A stretch of 64,000 nt of DNA from contig JBFWOF010000031.1 in assembly GCA_050250665.1 (NCBI GenBank), positions 1 through 64,000 of the forward strand, written 5' to 3'. The translations under genes and the position numbers were made by a program. The stretch comes from JADKFD01 sp050250665. GTDB lineage: Bacteria > Pseudomonadota > Gammaproteobacteria > Xanthomonadales > SZUA-5. Below, piece after piece: positions 41,077 through 48,570 of the stretch. The notes below the pieces were generated by a model, which ran no database searches, had not been told where the DNA came from, and worked only from the letters and a program-made list of their open reading frames with translations. How positions within the stretch are numbered: position 1 is the first letter of the stretch; the number at the start of each line of letters is the position of its first letter.

Positions 41077-42417
41077 ATGAGCATTCGCGTCCTCACCGGC
41101 ATCAAGCCGACTGGCACACCGCATCTGGGCAATTATGTCGGCGCCATCCGGCCGGCCATCGCGGCCAGCCTCGATCCGGGCATCGAGTCCTTTTATTTCC
41201 TGGCCGATTACCACGCCCTCGCCGGCTCTGCCGATGCCGAGCGCGTGCATCGATCGACACTGGAAGTGGCCGCCAGCTGGCTGGCAGCAGGCCTCGATCC
41301 GGCGCGCGTGCATTTCTACCGCCAGTCCGATCTGCCTGAGGTCACCGAACTGACCTGGCTGCTGTCCTGTGTCACCGCCAAGGGACTGCTCAATCGTGCC
41401 CACGCCTACAAGGCGGCGGTCGATGTCAATCTGGCGGCGGGTCTCGATGCCGATCACGGCATTGCCATGGGCCTGTACCTGTATCCGGTGCTGATGGCCG
41501 CCGACATCCTGATGTTCAACGCCCATCGGGTGCCGGTGGGCCGCGACCAGATCCAGCACATCGAGATCGCGCGCGATCTGGCGCAACGCTTCAATCATCT
41601 GCACGGCGGCGACTACTTCACGCTGCCCGAGGCCGCCATCGAGGAGCACACCGCGGTGCTGCCGGGTCTGGACGGTCGCAAGATGAGCAAGAGCTACGAC
41701 AACGTCATCCCGCTCTGGGGCAGCAGCAAGGCGCTGCGGGCATCGATCTTCGCGATGGTCACCAATTCGCAGGCGCCGGGCGAGCCCAAGGATCCGCAGA
41801 GCTCCTCGCTGTTCCAGCTCTATCAGGCTTTCGCCAGCGCGGCGGAGACCGAGGGCCTGCGCCAGGCCTATGCCGAGGGTATCTCCTGGGGCGATGCCAA
41901 GCAGCGCGTGTTTGAGCGCCTAGACGCCGAACTCGCCCCGGCGCGCGAGCGCTACATCAGTCTGGTGACTCGACCGCAGGAGATCGAAGGGATTCTGCAG
42001 GCCGGTGCCGATCGCCTGCGACCCCAGGCGCGGGCGCTGCTGGACCGGCTGCGCGACGCCGTGGGCCTGCGCTCCCTGAACCGCCTGCAGGCACCCGCAG
42101 CCGCGCCCAAGGCTGCGAAGAAGGCCAAGCTGCCGCGCTTCGTGCAGTTCAAGGAGCCCGACGGCAAGCTCAACTTCAAGTTCTTTGCCGCCGGCGGCGA
42201 GTTGCTGCTGACCGGCATCGGCTATGCAGATGCCAGGGCCAGCGCGGCTGCGATGAGTGCGCTGCGAGCCGATGGCGCACTGCAGTTGCAGGGCGTGGAC
42301 CTGTTGATCGACGGCTCCGCCGTGGCCGTGCTGGCCGCAGCGCCGGAGCAGGCTGCGGCAGGCTTTGCGGCGGTCAGCGCAGCGCTGGCAGAACTCGCCG
42401 CTGCAGACAGCGAATAG
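41077..42417 (+). CDS. trpS: Tryptophan-tRNA ligase with C-terminal extension
   Basis: A 446-aa class Ic aminoacyl-tRNA synthetase charging tRNA-Trp. The HIGH-like motif is PTGTPHLGNYVGA at residues 11-23 and the KMSKS loop is GRKMSKSYDN near 201-210. DILMFNAHRVPVGRDQIQH near 145-163 is the TrpRS-specific pocket. The catalytic body ends near residue 335. A roughly 100-residue extension follows: an Ala/Lys-rich linker (APAAAPKAAKKAK), then PRFVQFKEPDGKLNFKFFAA and LLLTGIGYADARASAAAM, resembling the small DUF1508/YegP fold. The extension is unlike E. coli TrpRS (334 aa). The start at 41077 fits the family; the frame runs upstream through the tRNA but not as protein. Confidence 0.96.
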   Translation: MSIRVLTGIKPTGTPHLGNYVGAIRPAIAASLDPGIESFYFLADYHALAGSADAERVHRSTLEVAASWLAAGLDPARVHFYRQSDLPEVTELTWLLSCVTAKGLLNRAHAYKAAVDVNLAAGLDADHGIAMGLYLYPVLMAADILMFNAHRVPVGRDQIQHIEIARDLAQRFNHLHGGDYFTLPEAAIEEHTAVLPGLDGRKMSKSYDNVIPLWGSSKALRASIFAMVTNSQAPGEPKDPQSSSLFQLYQAFASAAETEGLRQAYAEGISWGDAKQRVFERLDAELAPARERYISLVTRPQEIEGILQAGADRLRPQARALLDRLRDAVGLRSLNRLQAPAAAPKAAKKAKLPRFVQFKEPDGKLNFKFFAAGGELLLTGIGYADARASAAAMSALRADGALQLQGVDLLIDGSAVAVLAAAPEQAAAGFAAVSAALAELAAADSE

Positions 42418-42422
42418 CGTCG

Positions 42423-42713
42423 ATGGCGGGACTGGTCGGCATCCTGTTGCTCGCGCCGCTGCTGGCGGTGCTGATGGGCATCTACTGGTTTGCCGCCACC
42501 CGAACGCCGCGCACTGCAAAGCTGCAGCGCTATGACCGTCTCGCTCTGGTCACGTCAGCCGCGCTGACCGTGCTCGCCATCGTGCTCTGCCAGCACTACG
42601 CGCCGGCCGCGCGCGGTCCGATCTGGCCGCATGTGTACGCCGCACTGGGCGGATTCTTCATGATGCTGGCGGCGCTCGGCTGCGCCTGGTGGCTGCGGCC
42701 CAGACAGGTCTGA
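42423..42713 (+). CDS. Small inner-membrane protein, 96 aa
   Basis: Three hydrophobic helices are visible: about residues 3-24 (GLVGILLLAPLLAVLMGIYW), 40-58 (ALVTSAALTVLAIVLCQHY) and 70-90 (YAALGGFFMMLAALGCAWWL). It begins five bases after the trpS stop, so it is probably co-transcribed and translationally coupled with trpS. I do not recognise a family. No catalytic motif can be seen. It is short but looks real: the helices are well defined and codon use matches neighbours. Confidence 0.65.
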   Translation: MAGLVGILLLAPLLAVLMGIYWFAATRTPRTAKLQRYDRLALVTSAALTVLAIVLCQHYAPAARGPIWPHVYAALGGFFMMLAALGCAWWLRPRQV

Positions 42714-43010
42714 CGCGGATCAGCAGGCGCCGCCGTCGGGCTTCAGCCAAGAGCGGGACGCGAAGGGCGCGAAGGAAGAGCAGAAAGGTCGCGAAGGAGA
42801 GCGAAGCAGTTGATGGCGGTTCTTCGTGCACCCAGCTCGCACAAGTCTCGTCCGGTAGGCTGAGGGTGCCGCCCAGCGGCGCCGCTTTGTCTGGGCATGT
42901 AGATCAAAAGCGGCCGCGCAGGCGCGCGTCCCTCCTCAACGCGGTCCCGCGGCCGTTCTGGCCGCCAACCATGAGCAACAACCAACAACCGACAACCGAC
43001 AACCGACAAC
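42714..43010. repeat. Repeat-filled gap with element A copy 3 and ACGCGAAG-type tandem
   Basis: The 297-bp gap between two converging genes holds no gene. 42751-42807 is an irregular short tandem (GCGGGACGCGAAGGGCGCGA and variants) similar in layout to 48453-48507. 42862-42938 is the third copy of element A (hairpin CGCCCAGCGGCG, core AGATCAAAAGCGGCCGCG, tail CGCGCGTCCCTCC). Near the right end is a run of CAACCGACAA-type units (about 42975-43010). Confidence 0.75.
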
Positions 43011-44324
43011 CTATACCGGCTTCTCGCCGTCGGTCTCGTTCACATAGCCGCGCCGCACCAGCAGCATGAACAGCACGATGCCGGGAAGGGCCAGCAGCGT
43101 GGTCAGTAGATAGAACTGCACATAGCCGAGGGACTGGATCAGCGCGCCGGCGGACGTGCCGGTGACAAAGCGCCCGACCACGCTGGCGCCGGCCGAGATC
43201 AGCGCGTACTGGCTGGCGGTGAAGCGCAGATCGCACAGCGCCGAGAAATAGGCGACCACGCACACGCCGCCGGCGCCGCTGGCGAAGTTCTCGAAGCCGA
43301 TGGCGGCGGCCATGAAGGCATTGGAGTGCCCGATCTGGGCCAGGCCGGCGAAGCTCAGGTTGGACACCGCCATCAGCCACAGGCACCAGATCACCGATCG
43401 GCGCACGCCCATGCGGGCATACATGGCACCGCCAACGAAGATGCCGATCAGATAGGCCCAGAAGCCCATGCCGACGTCGTAGGCGGCAATCTCGGTGTTG
43501 CTGAACCCGAGGTCATCAAAGAGCAATCTGAAGGTCAGATTGGCCAGGGTGTCGCCGATCTTGTGGAGCAGCACAAAGAGCAGCACCAACAGGGCGCCGC
43601 GTCTTTGAAAGAACTCGATCAGCGGCTCGCTGATCGAGCGCCAGAGTTCGGCCAGACCACTGCGGTGGGCCACCTCACGATGTCTGGAGGGTTCGCCCAT
43701 GAACAGGGTGCTGAGCATCGCCGGCAGCGCAAACACGGCGCAGACCGCATAGGCCCATTGCCAGCCTGCAACTTCGGCGACCACTAGCGCCAACGCGCCG
43801 GCGGCCACCGAGCCGATACGCCAGCCGTACTGCGACATGCCTGCACCTACACCCAGTTGCCGCGGGCTCAGCAACTCGATGCGATAGGCGTCGATGACGA
43901 TATCGAAACTGGCGCCGGCCACGCCGACCAGGATGGCCGCCTGTGCGGTTGCCCACAGGCTGGCCTTGGGATCGACCAGCGCCAGATTGACCACGGCGGC
44001 CATCACCAGCGTGCCGGTAACCCACAGCCAGGACACGCGCTGTCCCAGATGGCCGATCAGCGGCAGGCGTACGCCATCAATGATCCAGGCCCACAGGAAC
44101 TTCAGGTTGTAGACCAGGAAGGCCAGCGAGAAGGCGGTCACGGCTTTCTTGTCGATGCCATCCTGCGCCAGACGCGTGGTCAGCGTGGCCCCGATCATGG
44201 CGTAGGGGAAACCGGAGGAAATACCCAGGAACAGCGCCGCCAACGGTGCCGATTCGGTGTAGGGACGGAGGCCAGCCGGCAAATGCCGACGCCAATCCTG
44301 CTTTGGGATGATGTCTTCGCTCAT
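43011..44324 (-). CDS. ampG: AmpG-family muropeptide MFS permease
   Basis: A 437-aa polytopic inner-membrane transporter. The start MSEDIIPKQDWRRH is followed by FLGISSGFPYAMIGATLTTRLA, KFLWAWIIDGVRLPLIG and SFDIVIDAYRIELLSPRQLG, all characteristic of AmpG. FGVASALSS-type substrate loops are not exactly conserved, but LLHKIGDTLANLTFRLLFDDLGFSNTEIA matches the central AmpG segment. It imports anhydro-GlcNAc-MurNAc peptides for cell wall recycling and can influence beta-lactamase induction. About 12 membrane helices are expected. It is divergent from the small gene at 44503 and probably monocistronic. Confidence 0.9.
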   Translation of the reverse strand: MSEDIIPKQDWRRHLPAGLRPYTESAPLAALFLGISSGFPYAMIGATLTTRLAQDGIDKKAVTAFSLAFLVYNLKFLWAWIIDGVRLPLIGHLGQRVSWLWVTGTLVMAAVVNLALVDPKASLWATAQAAILVGVAGASFDIVIDAYRIELLSPRQLGVGAGMSQYGWRIGSVAAGALALVVAEVAGWQWAYAVCAVFALPAMLSTLFMGEPSRHREVAHRSGLAELWRSISEPLIEFFQRRGALLVLLFVLLHKIGDTLANLTFRLLFDDLGFSNTEIAAYDVGMGFWAYLIGIFVGGAMYARMGVRRSVIWCLWLMAVSNLSFAGLAQIGHSNAFMAAAIGFENFASGAGGVCVVAYFSALCDLRFTASQYALISAGASVVGRFVTGTSAGALIQSLGYVQFYLLTTLLALPGIVLFMLLVRRGYVNETDGEKPV

Positions 44325-44502
44325 CTGTACAGACTACGAGATCAGTCGATCGCTGCGGGTGGCCGCCGCCGCAGCGTCGCTGTTGCCCGCAAACCGGCCC
44401 GGATTGGCCCCGCTGTGCGCTTCATCACGTCTGCTTTCTGGACAGATGGGCGCCGTCATCGCAGCATTGAGGTCTGGGACCGCACGGAGATATCGTCAGT
44501 AC

Positions 44503-44772
44503 ATGCCGGATTATCTGGTCAGAGGCATCGACGAAAAACTGGCACTGCGCATCAAGGATTATGCGCGGGATCGGCAGGTGACCCTGAATGACGGCGTTCT
44601 GGAACTGATCTCGGCGGGCCTGGACTCGCGGGCCTCGCGGGTGGCTCTCAGCGGTGGCGCCCGCGCCGAAGAAATCGAATCGGAAGTGCGCATGCTCGGC
44701 GGCAGCTGGAATTCCGACGAAGCCAGCGCCTTCGCCGACGCCCTGCGGGCGCTGGAGCGCCTGCCGCGCTGA
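44503..44772 (+). CDS. Small protein, possibly ribbon-helix-helix, 89 aa
   Basis: The protein begins MPDYLVRGIDEKLALRIKDY, then ARDRQVTLNDGVLELISAGL, a beta-strand followed by two helices that resembles a ribbon-helix-helix/Arc-type DNA-binding fold (strand YLVRGID, helix EKLALRIKDYARDR, turn, helix TLNDGVLELISAGL). The C-terminal half is acidic with WNSDEASAFADALRALERL. The frame is open upstream to 44308 (overlapping the ampG start), but the upstream part looks random. No toxin gene is adjacent. No strong ribosome site is visible before 44503. It may be a small regulator; I am not sure it is expressed. Confidence 0.5.
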   Translation: MPDYLVRGIDEKLALRIKDYARDRQVTLNDGVLELISAGLDSRASRVALSGGARAEEIESEVRMLGGSWNSDEASAFADALRALERLPR

Positions 44773-45652
44773 GTCGGCCGGTCACTGACCGTCGGCCATG
44801 AATCGGCGTGCGCTGGCGTAGGCCGGGTCCTTCGCGTCGACGGGCTTTGATCGAGCCGCACTCCACACACGCGAGGCGCCCGGCGCCTTGCCACAAAGCC
44901 GCCGCCGCCGGCGCGAATACCCTCGGGCGTTCACCAACGTCCACGCGCGCCGGAGCCGCGCTACGGCTGAGTGAATGTAGGTCACGTTGACCGCAAGGCG
45001 GTCTACGTGACATCGGTGTAGCCACTTGGTGGGTTTGGTCGGGTATCGGTTGAGCGGCAGGCGTAGGCCGGGTCCTTCGCGTCGACGGGCTTTGATCGAG
45101 CCGCAATCCACACACGCGAGGCGCCCGGCGCCTTGCCACAAAGCCGCGGCCGCCGGCGCGAATACCCTCGGGCGTTCACCAACGTCCACGCGCGCCGGAG
45201 CCGCGCTACGGCTGCGGCAATTTCGCCGAATGATGCTTCGCTGTGCTCTCCATGAGCCCATGTCATAAGTGATTGATTTGGAATCAGTATGCGTGCAACG
45301 TCGACGTTGTTCACCTGTAGGAGCGCCCTTGCGGCGCGACCGCTGCGGCGGACGTGCGGCTGGCCGGTCGCGACGCGAGGTCGCTCCTACAGGCAAGCTC
45401 GTGATTCATGGGCTGTGGACAGTGTCGGGCCGACACACGCGGCTCCGAATGACCGCGGCTCTTGTAGGTCCAGACTTGTCTGGACGCTCCTGGCGAGGGC
45501 TGAAGAAACCTCCTCCCTGGTTTTGATGATGGCCAACAGGCGTAGCCCGAAGTGCGCGCAGCGCTCTGCGGGCGCTGACGCGAAAGCACCCCGCTGAGCC
45601 GCTGCGCGGCACAACGGGCTACACCCCTCAGGCGGGCGCACGGTCCTTGCCC
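44773..45652. repeat. Repeat island: tandem F elements plus G, C and H elements
   Basis: 880 bases without a gene. F1 (44816-44969) and F2 (45061-45214) are 154-bp direct repeats 245 bp apart that differ at about two positions; they contain TCCTTCGCGTCGACGGGC and GAATACCCTCGGGCG. Element G (45314-45393) has inverted ends CCTGTAGGAGCG / CGCTCCTACAGG. A diverged element C is at 45415-45451. Element H (about 45540-45628) has inverted ends GTAGCCCG/CGGGCTAC. Long apparent reading frames in this stretch follow these repeats and are not genes. Confidence 0.85.
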
Positions 45653-46912
45653 TCAAGCGTCTTCCGCTCCCTCGCCCAGCACCGCCGCAACGGCCTTGAT
45701 CCGCTCCTGGCGCAGCGCCTCACCGACGGCTGGGCCGCTGAGGCCTCGCTCCAGCAGGGGCGCGGTGCTGACTGCGAGTGCTGCGCGCAGCGCTGACTGC
45801 AGGCGCTCGCCCTGCGGGTAGGGTTCTTCGGAGCGGCCCAGACGACCGCGGTGATCGGCCTCACAGGCCAGCGCGAAGCGCCGAACGCGCTCCGGCTTGC
45901 GCAGACCATCCAGCCGCTCCAGCAACTTCAGCACCGTGCCTGGCCTGAGTTCGGCGAGGCGGTGCAGCGTCAGGTGGTGCTCGCAGACCAGCACGCCCAG
46001 ATCACGATGCTCGGTGGGCACTTTCAGACGCGCGCTCAGGGCCTTGACCGGCTCGACGCCGCGCTGCTCGTGCAGCACATGGCGTGGCCATTCTTCCGCG
46101 GGAGTCAGCGCCTTGCCCAGATCGTGCACCAGCGCCGCATAGGCGATTTGATCGTCGCCCGGCGCCAGCGCTGGGCACTGGTCCAGCACCAGCTGCAGAT
46201 GGATGCCACTGTCGATCTCGGGGTGGTATTCGGCCCGCTGGGGCACGCCGTAGAGACCGTCGATCTCCGGGAACAGGCGTGCCAGCGCGCCGCAATCGCG
46301 AAGCGTTGCCAGAAAGGCGCTGGGTTGGGTCTCGGTCAGTGCCCGCCGGAGCTCCTGCCAGATGCGTTCGGGCACCAGATGATCCACTTCGCCGTTGTCG
46401 ACCATGCCGCGCATCAGATCCAGCGTCTGCGGCGCCAGCCTGAATCCGAGGGGCGCAAAGCGCGCCAGAAAGCGCGCCGCGCGCAGGATCCGCAGGGGAT
46501 CCTCGGCAAAAGCCTCGGACACGTGCCGCAACAGCCGCTGCTGCAGGTCCTGGCGACCGCCGTAGGGGTCGATCACCTGGCCGTCGGCATCTTCGGCCAT
46601 GGCGTTGATGGTGAAATCGCGGCGGCGCAGATCCTCTTCCAGGCTGACGTCGGCGCCGGTGTGGAAGGTGAAGCCGGCATAGCCACGACCGGTCTTGCGC
46701 TCGGTGCGCGCCAGCGCGTACTCGGCCTGCGTCTGTGGATGCAGAAACACCGGGAAGTCCGCGCCCACCGGCCGGAACCCGGCCGCCAGCATGGCTTCGG
46801 GCGTGCTGCCAACCACCACATAGTCGCGATCGCCGTGGGCACGCCCCAGCAGCCGGTCGCGTACCGCGCCGCCGACCAGATAGCAGTTCAATCCCTGGGT
46901 GTGTTTGTCCAT
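45653..46912 (-). CDS. cca: Multifunctional CCA tRNA nucleotidyltransferase
   Basis: A 419-aa class II CCA-adding enzyme. The head motif YLVGGAVRDRLLG lies at residues 11-23, the metal site GDRDYVVVG follows at 27-35, RRDFTINAMAEDADG near 97-111 is the motif with the base-selecting Arg region, and a neck with PLRILRAARFLARF follows. A C-terminal HD domain (LVHDLGKALTP, EHRDLGVLVCEHH) gives the phosphohydrolase activity seen in gammaproteobacterial members. It repairs and completes tRNA 3' CCA ends. The start at 46912 is the obvious Met. A promoter for the divergent gene overlaps this start codon. Confidence 0.96.
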   Translation of the reverse strand: MDKHTQGLNCYLVGGAVRDRLLGRAHGDRDYVVVGSTPEAMLAAGFRPVGADFPVFLHPQTQAEYALARTERKTGRGYAGFTFHTGADVSLEEDLRRRDFTINAMAEDADGQVIDPYGGRQDLQQRLLRHVSEAFAEDPLRILRAARFLARFAPLGFRLAPQTLDLMRGMVDNGEVDHLVPERIWQELRRALTETQPSAFLATLRDCGALARLFPEIDGLYGVPQRAEYHPEIDSGIHLQLVLDQCPALAPGDDQIAYAALVHDLGKALTPAEEWPRHVLHEQRGVEPVKALSARLKVPTEHRDLGVLVCEHHLTLHRLAELRPGTVLKLLERLDGLRKPERVRRFALACEADHRGRLGRSEEPYPQGERLQSALRAALAVSTAPLLERGLSGPAVGEALRQERIKAVAAVLGEGAEDA

Positions 46913-46939
46913 TGCAGACCTGCGGGTGCCCGGTACAAT
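46912..46939 (+). promoter_or_regulatory. Promoter candidate for DUF3034 gene
   Basis: TTGCAG (46912-46917) and TACAAT (46934-46939) are spaced by 16 bases. The -35 overlaps the first codon of the divergent cca gene, and the DUF3034 start codon is 29 bases past the -10. Good match in a GC-rich background. Confidence 0.55.
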
Positions 46940-46968
46940 CCGGGGAGAACTCTACGCGAGCTGAGCGG

Positions 46969-47808
46969 ATGCGTGGTCTATCCCTGCTGTGTCTGTGTGT
47001 GCTTGCGTTTCAGGTCGGTGCTGCCGACGGTCGATTGCGCGGCAGTGGCGGGCTGCTGTCCGTGGAAGGCGCTGCCGGTGGCGGACTGGTGCCCTGGGCG
47101 GTCATCGCCGGACATGGCGAGCGCGGCGAATGGGATCTGGTGGCCGCGACCAGTGTCGTCGACACTGGCGATTTCGACGTGCGCTCAACGGCGCTGGCGC
47201 TGGCCTGGGACAACCGATTGGAACTCTCCTATGCGCGGATGTCGCTGGGACTGGACGCACTGGTCGAACGCGGCCTGTTCCCCGATCGGCGTCTGGACAC
47301 CGAAGTGTTGGGAGCCAAACTGCGCCTGGGTGGCGATCTGATCTACGGCTCTGGCCCGCAACTGGCCTTGGGTCTGCAATGGCGGCGCTCGCGCGATCCG
47401 GATCTGGTCACCTTGTCCTCAGCCGAGAAGCACCAGGGCAGCGATGTCTATCTCAGCGCCAGCAAGCTCTGGGTGGATGGCATCGCCAGCCGCCGCACGC
47501 TGGCCAGCCTGACTCTGCGTTCGACCAATGCCCATCAGCTGGGCCTCGCCGGCTTCAGCGATCGCCGCAGCACCACGCTGGAAGGCAGCGTGGCGGTCTT
47601 TGTTCTTCCCGACTGGCTCCTTGGCCTGGAATATCGCGGCAAGCCAGACCGGCTGGCGTTGGCACGAGAGGATGACTGGAGCAATGTCTTCGTCGCCTGG
47701 TTGCCGTCCAAGCAATGGCATCTGGCGTTGGCCTACGCTGATCTAGGCTCGATCGGCGGCATCTCCGGGCAGCGCGGCTACTACTTCAGCGTGCAGGCCT
47801 CACCATGA
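46969..47808 (+). CDS. DUF3034 family outer-membrane-type protein
   Basis: A 279-aa protein. The signal peptide is MRGLSLLCLCVLAFQVGAAD. The rest is a repeating beta-strand pattern with strands ending in aromatic residues: SVEGAAGGGLVPWAVIAGHG, NRLELSYARMSLGLDAL, VLGAKLRLGGDLIYG, VYLSASKLWVDG, LEYRGKPDRLALAREDDW, HLALAYADLGSIGG, and final YYFSVQASP with a terminal aromatic-like strand. This matches the DUF3034 family, which looks like a small outer-membrane barrel of unknown function. GAGCTGAGCGG precedes the ATG. The downstream globin gene begins 167 bp later on the same strand, with repeats B and C between. Confidence 0.85.
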   Translation: MRGLSLLCLCVLAFQVGAADGRLRGSGGLLSVEGAAGGGLVPWAVIAGHGERGEWDLVAATSVVDTGDFDVRSTALALAWDNRLELSYARMSLGLDALVERGLFPDRRLDTEVLGAKLRLGGDLIYGSGPQLALGLQWRRSRDPDLVTLSSAEKHQGSDVYLSASKLWVDGIASRRTLASLTLRSTNAHQLGLAGFSDRRSTTLEGSVAVFVLPDWLLGLEYRGKPDRLALAREDDWSNVFVAWLPSKQWHLALAYADLGSIGGISGQRGYYFSVQASP

Positions 47809-47831
47809 ATCCATCCCCTGATTCACAGCCG

Positions 47832-47978
47832 CGTCATTGCGAGGCGCGCAGCGACGAAGCAATCCAGGGACCGGCTACGCTGCATCTGGATGGCTTCCCC
47901 CGGATCAAGTCCGGGGTCGCAATGACGTCGGTTCATGACCTGTGGGCAGTGTCGGGACGACGCCGATGGCTCGCTATG
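47832..47978. repeat. Composite repeat B (copy 3) plus C, ending at globin start codon
   Basis: Element B copy 3 is 47832-47927 and element C is 47942-47978 (GTGGGCAGTGTCGGG then GGCTCGCTATG). The C element ends exactly at the ATG of the globin-like gene. The same B-then-C order is found at 2820-2970. Reading frames through B upstream of 47976 are artefacts. Confidence 0.85.
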
Positions 47979-48401
47979 CGCATCGGATTGAGTCTGTTGG
48001 TCCTGAGTCTGTTGTTGGTGCTGGGCGCTTGCGCCACGGTTCCGCGAGACAGCTTGTACCAGCAGCTCGGTGGCGCCGAGGGCGTGGCCAGTCTGGTCGA
48101 TGCCATCATCGAGAAGTCACGCACCGATCCGCGCATTGGCGAGCTCTTTGCCGAGACCGATTTCGATTACTTCCGTGAGCGCCTGATCGAGCAGATCTGC
48201 GAACTCGCCGACGGCCCCTGCGAATACACCGGGTTGCCGATGAGCGATGCCCACAGCGGCATGGACATCAGCGAGCGCGAGTTCAACTGGTTCGTCGAAG
48301 ACGTCGAGCAGGCCATGCAGCAGATCGGACTGCCGCTGGCGGTGCAGAACCGCTTGCTGGCCAGATTGGTGCCGATGCACGAAGACGTGATCCGGCAGTA
48401 G
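47976..48401 (+). CDS. Lipoprotein with truncated-hemoglobin-like domain
   Basis: A 141-aa protein. The signal is MRIGLSLLVLSLLLVLGAC, with a lipobox LGAC so that Cys19 would be lipidated. The following domain begins LYQQLGGAEGVASLVDAII, the usual N-terminal start of group I truncated hemoglobins, and contains MSDAHSGMDISEREFNWFV, where the His is the proximal heme ligand. The helix order through VQNRLLARLVPMHEDV also fits. Most truncated hemoglobins are cytoplasmic; a lipid-anchored periplasmic one is less common. Only weak ribosome-site sequence exists, because the region upstream is repeat C. Function may be oxygen or nitric oxide binding, but peroxidase-like roles are possible. Confidence 0.85.
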   Translation: MRIGLSLLVLSLLLVLGACATVPRDSLYQQLGGAEGVASLVDAIIEKSRTDPRIGELFAETDFDYFRERLIEQICELADGPCEYTGLPMSDAHSGMDISEREFNWFVEDVEQAMQQIGLPLAVQNRLLARLVPMHEDVIRQ

Positions 48402-48452
48402 CCTTGCTGGCAGTTCCCGGCGACATCTACTGGTCTTGCGAGCTTGCTGACA

Positions 48453-48507
48453 AGAGCGGGACGCAGAGAACGCAGAGGAAACGCAGAAAGGACACAGAGG
48501 AAGTCAG
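48453..48507 (+). repeat. ACGCAGAG-type short irregular tandem
   Basis: A purine-rich irregular tandem with units ACGCAGAGA, ACGCAGAGGAA, ACGCAGAAAGG and ACACAGAGGAA. A similar element (GGGACGCGAAGGGCGCGA...) lies at 42751-42807. Both lie in gaps between converging genes; such arrays are known to be scattered in related genomes. It fills most of the 169-bp gap between the globin gene and the GT-B-like gene. Confidence 0.7.
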
Positions 48508-48570
48508 GGGACTGCGACAGCGCAGGCTGTCAGGTCGATGGATGCCCGGATGATTCGCCGCAACACAGCC

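Noticed and set aside
44308..44502. Upstream extension of the 89-aa protein gene, overlapping ampG start
   Set aside because: The extension has no protein-like pattern and no ribosome site, while the protein from 44503 begins like a small DNA-binding fold.
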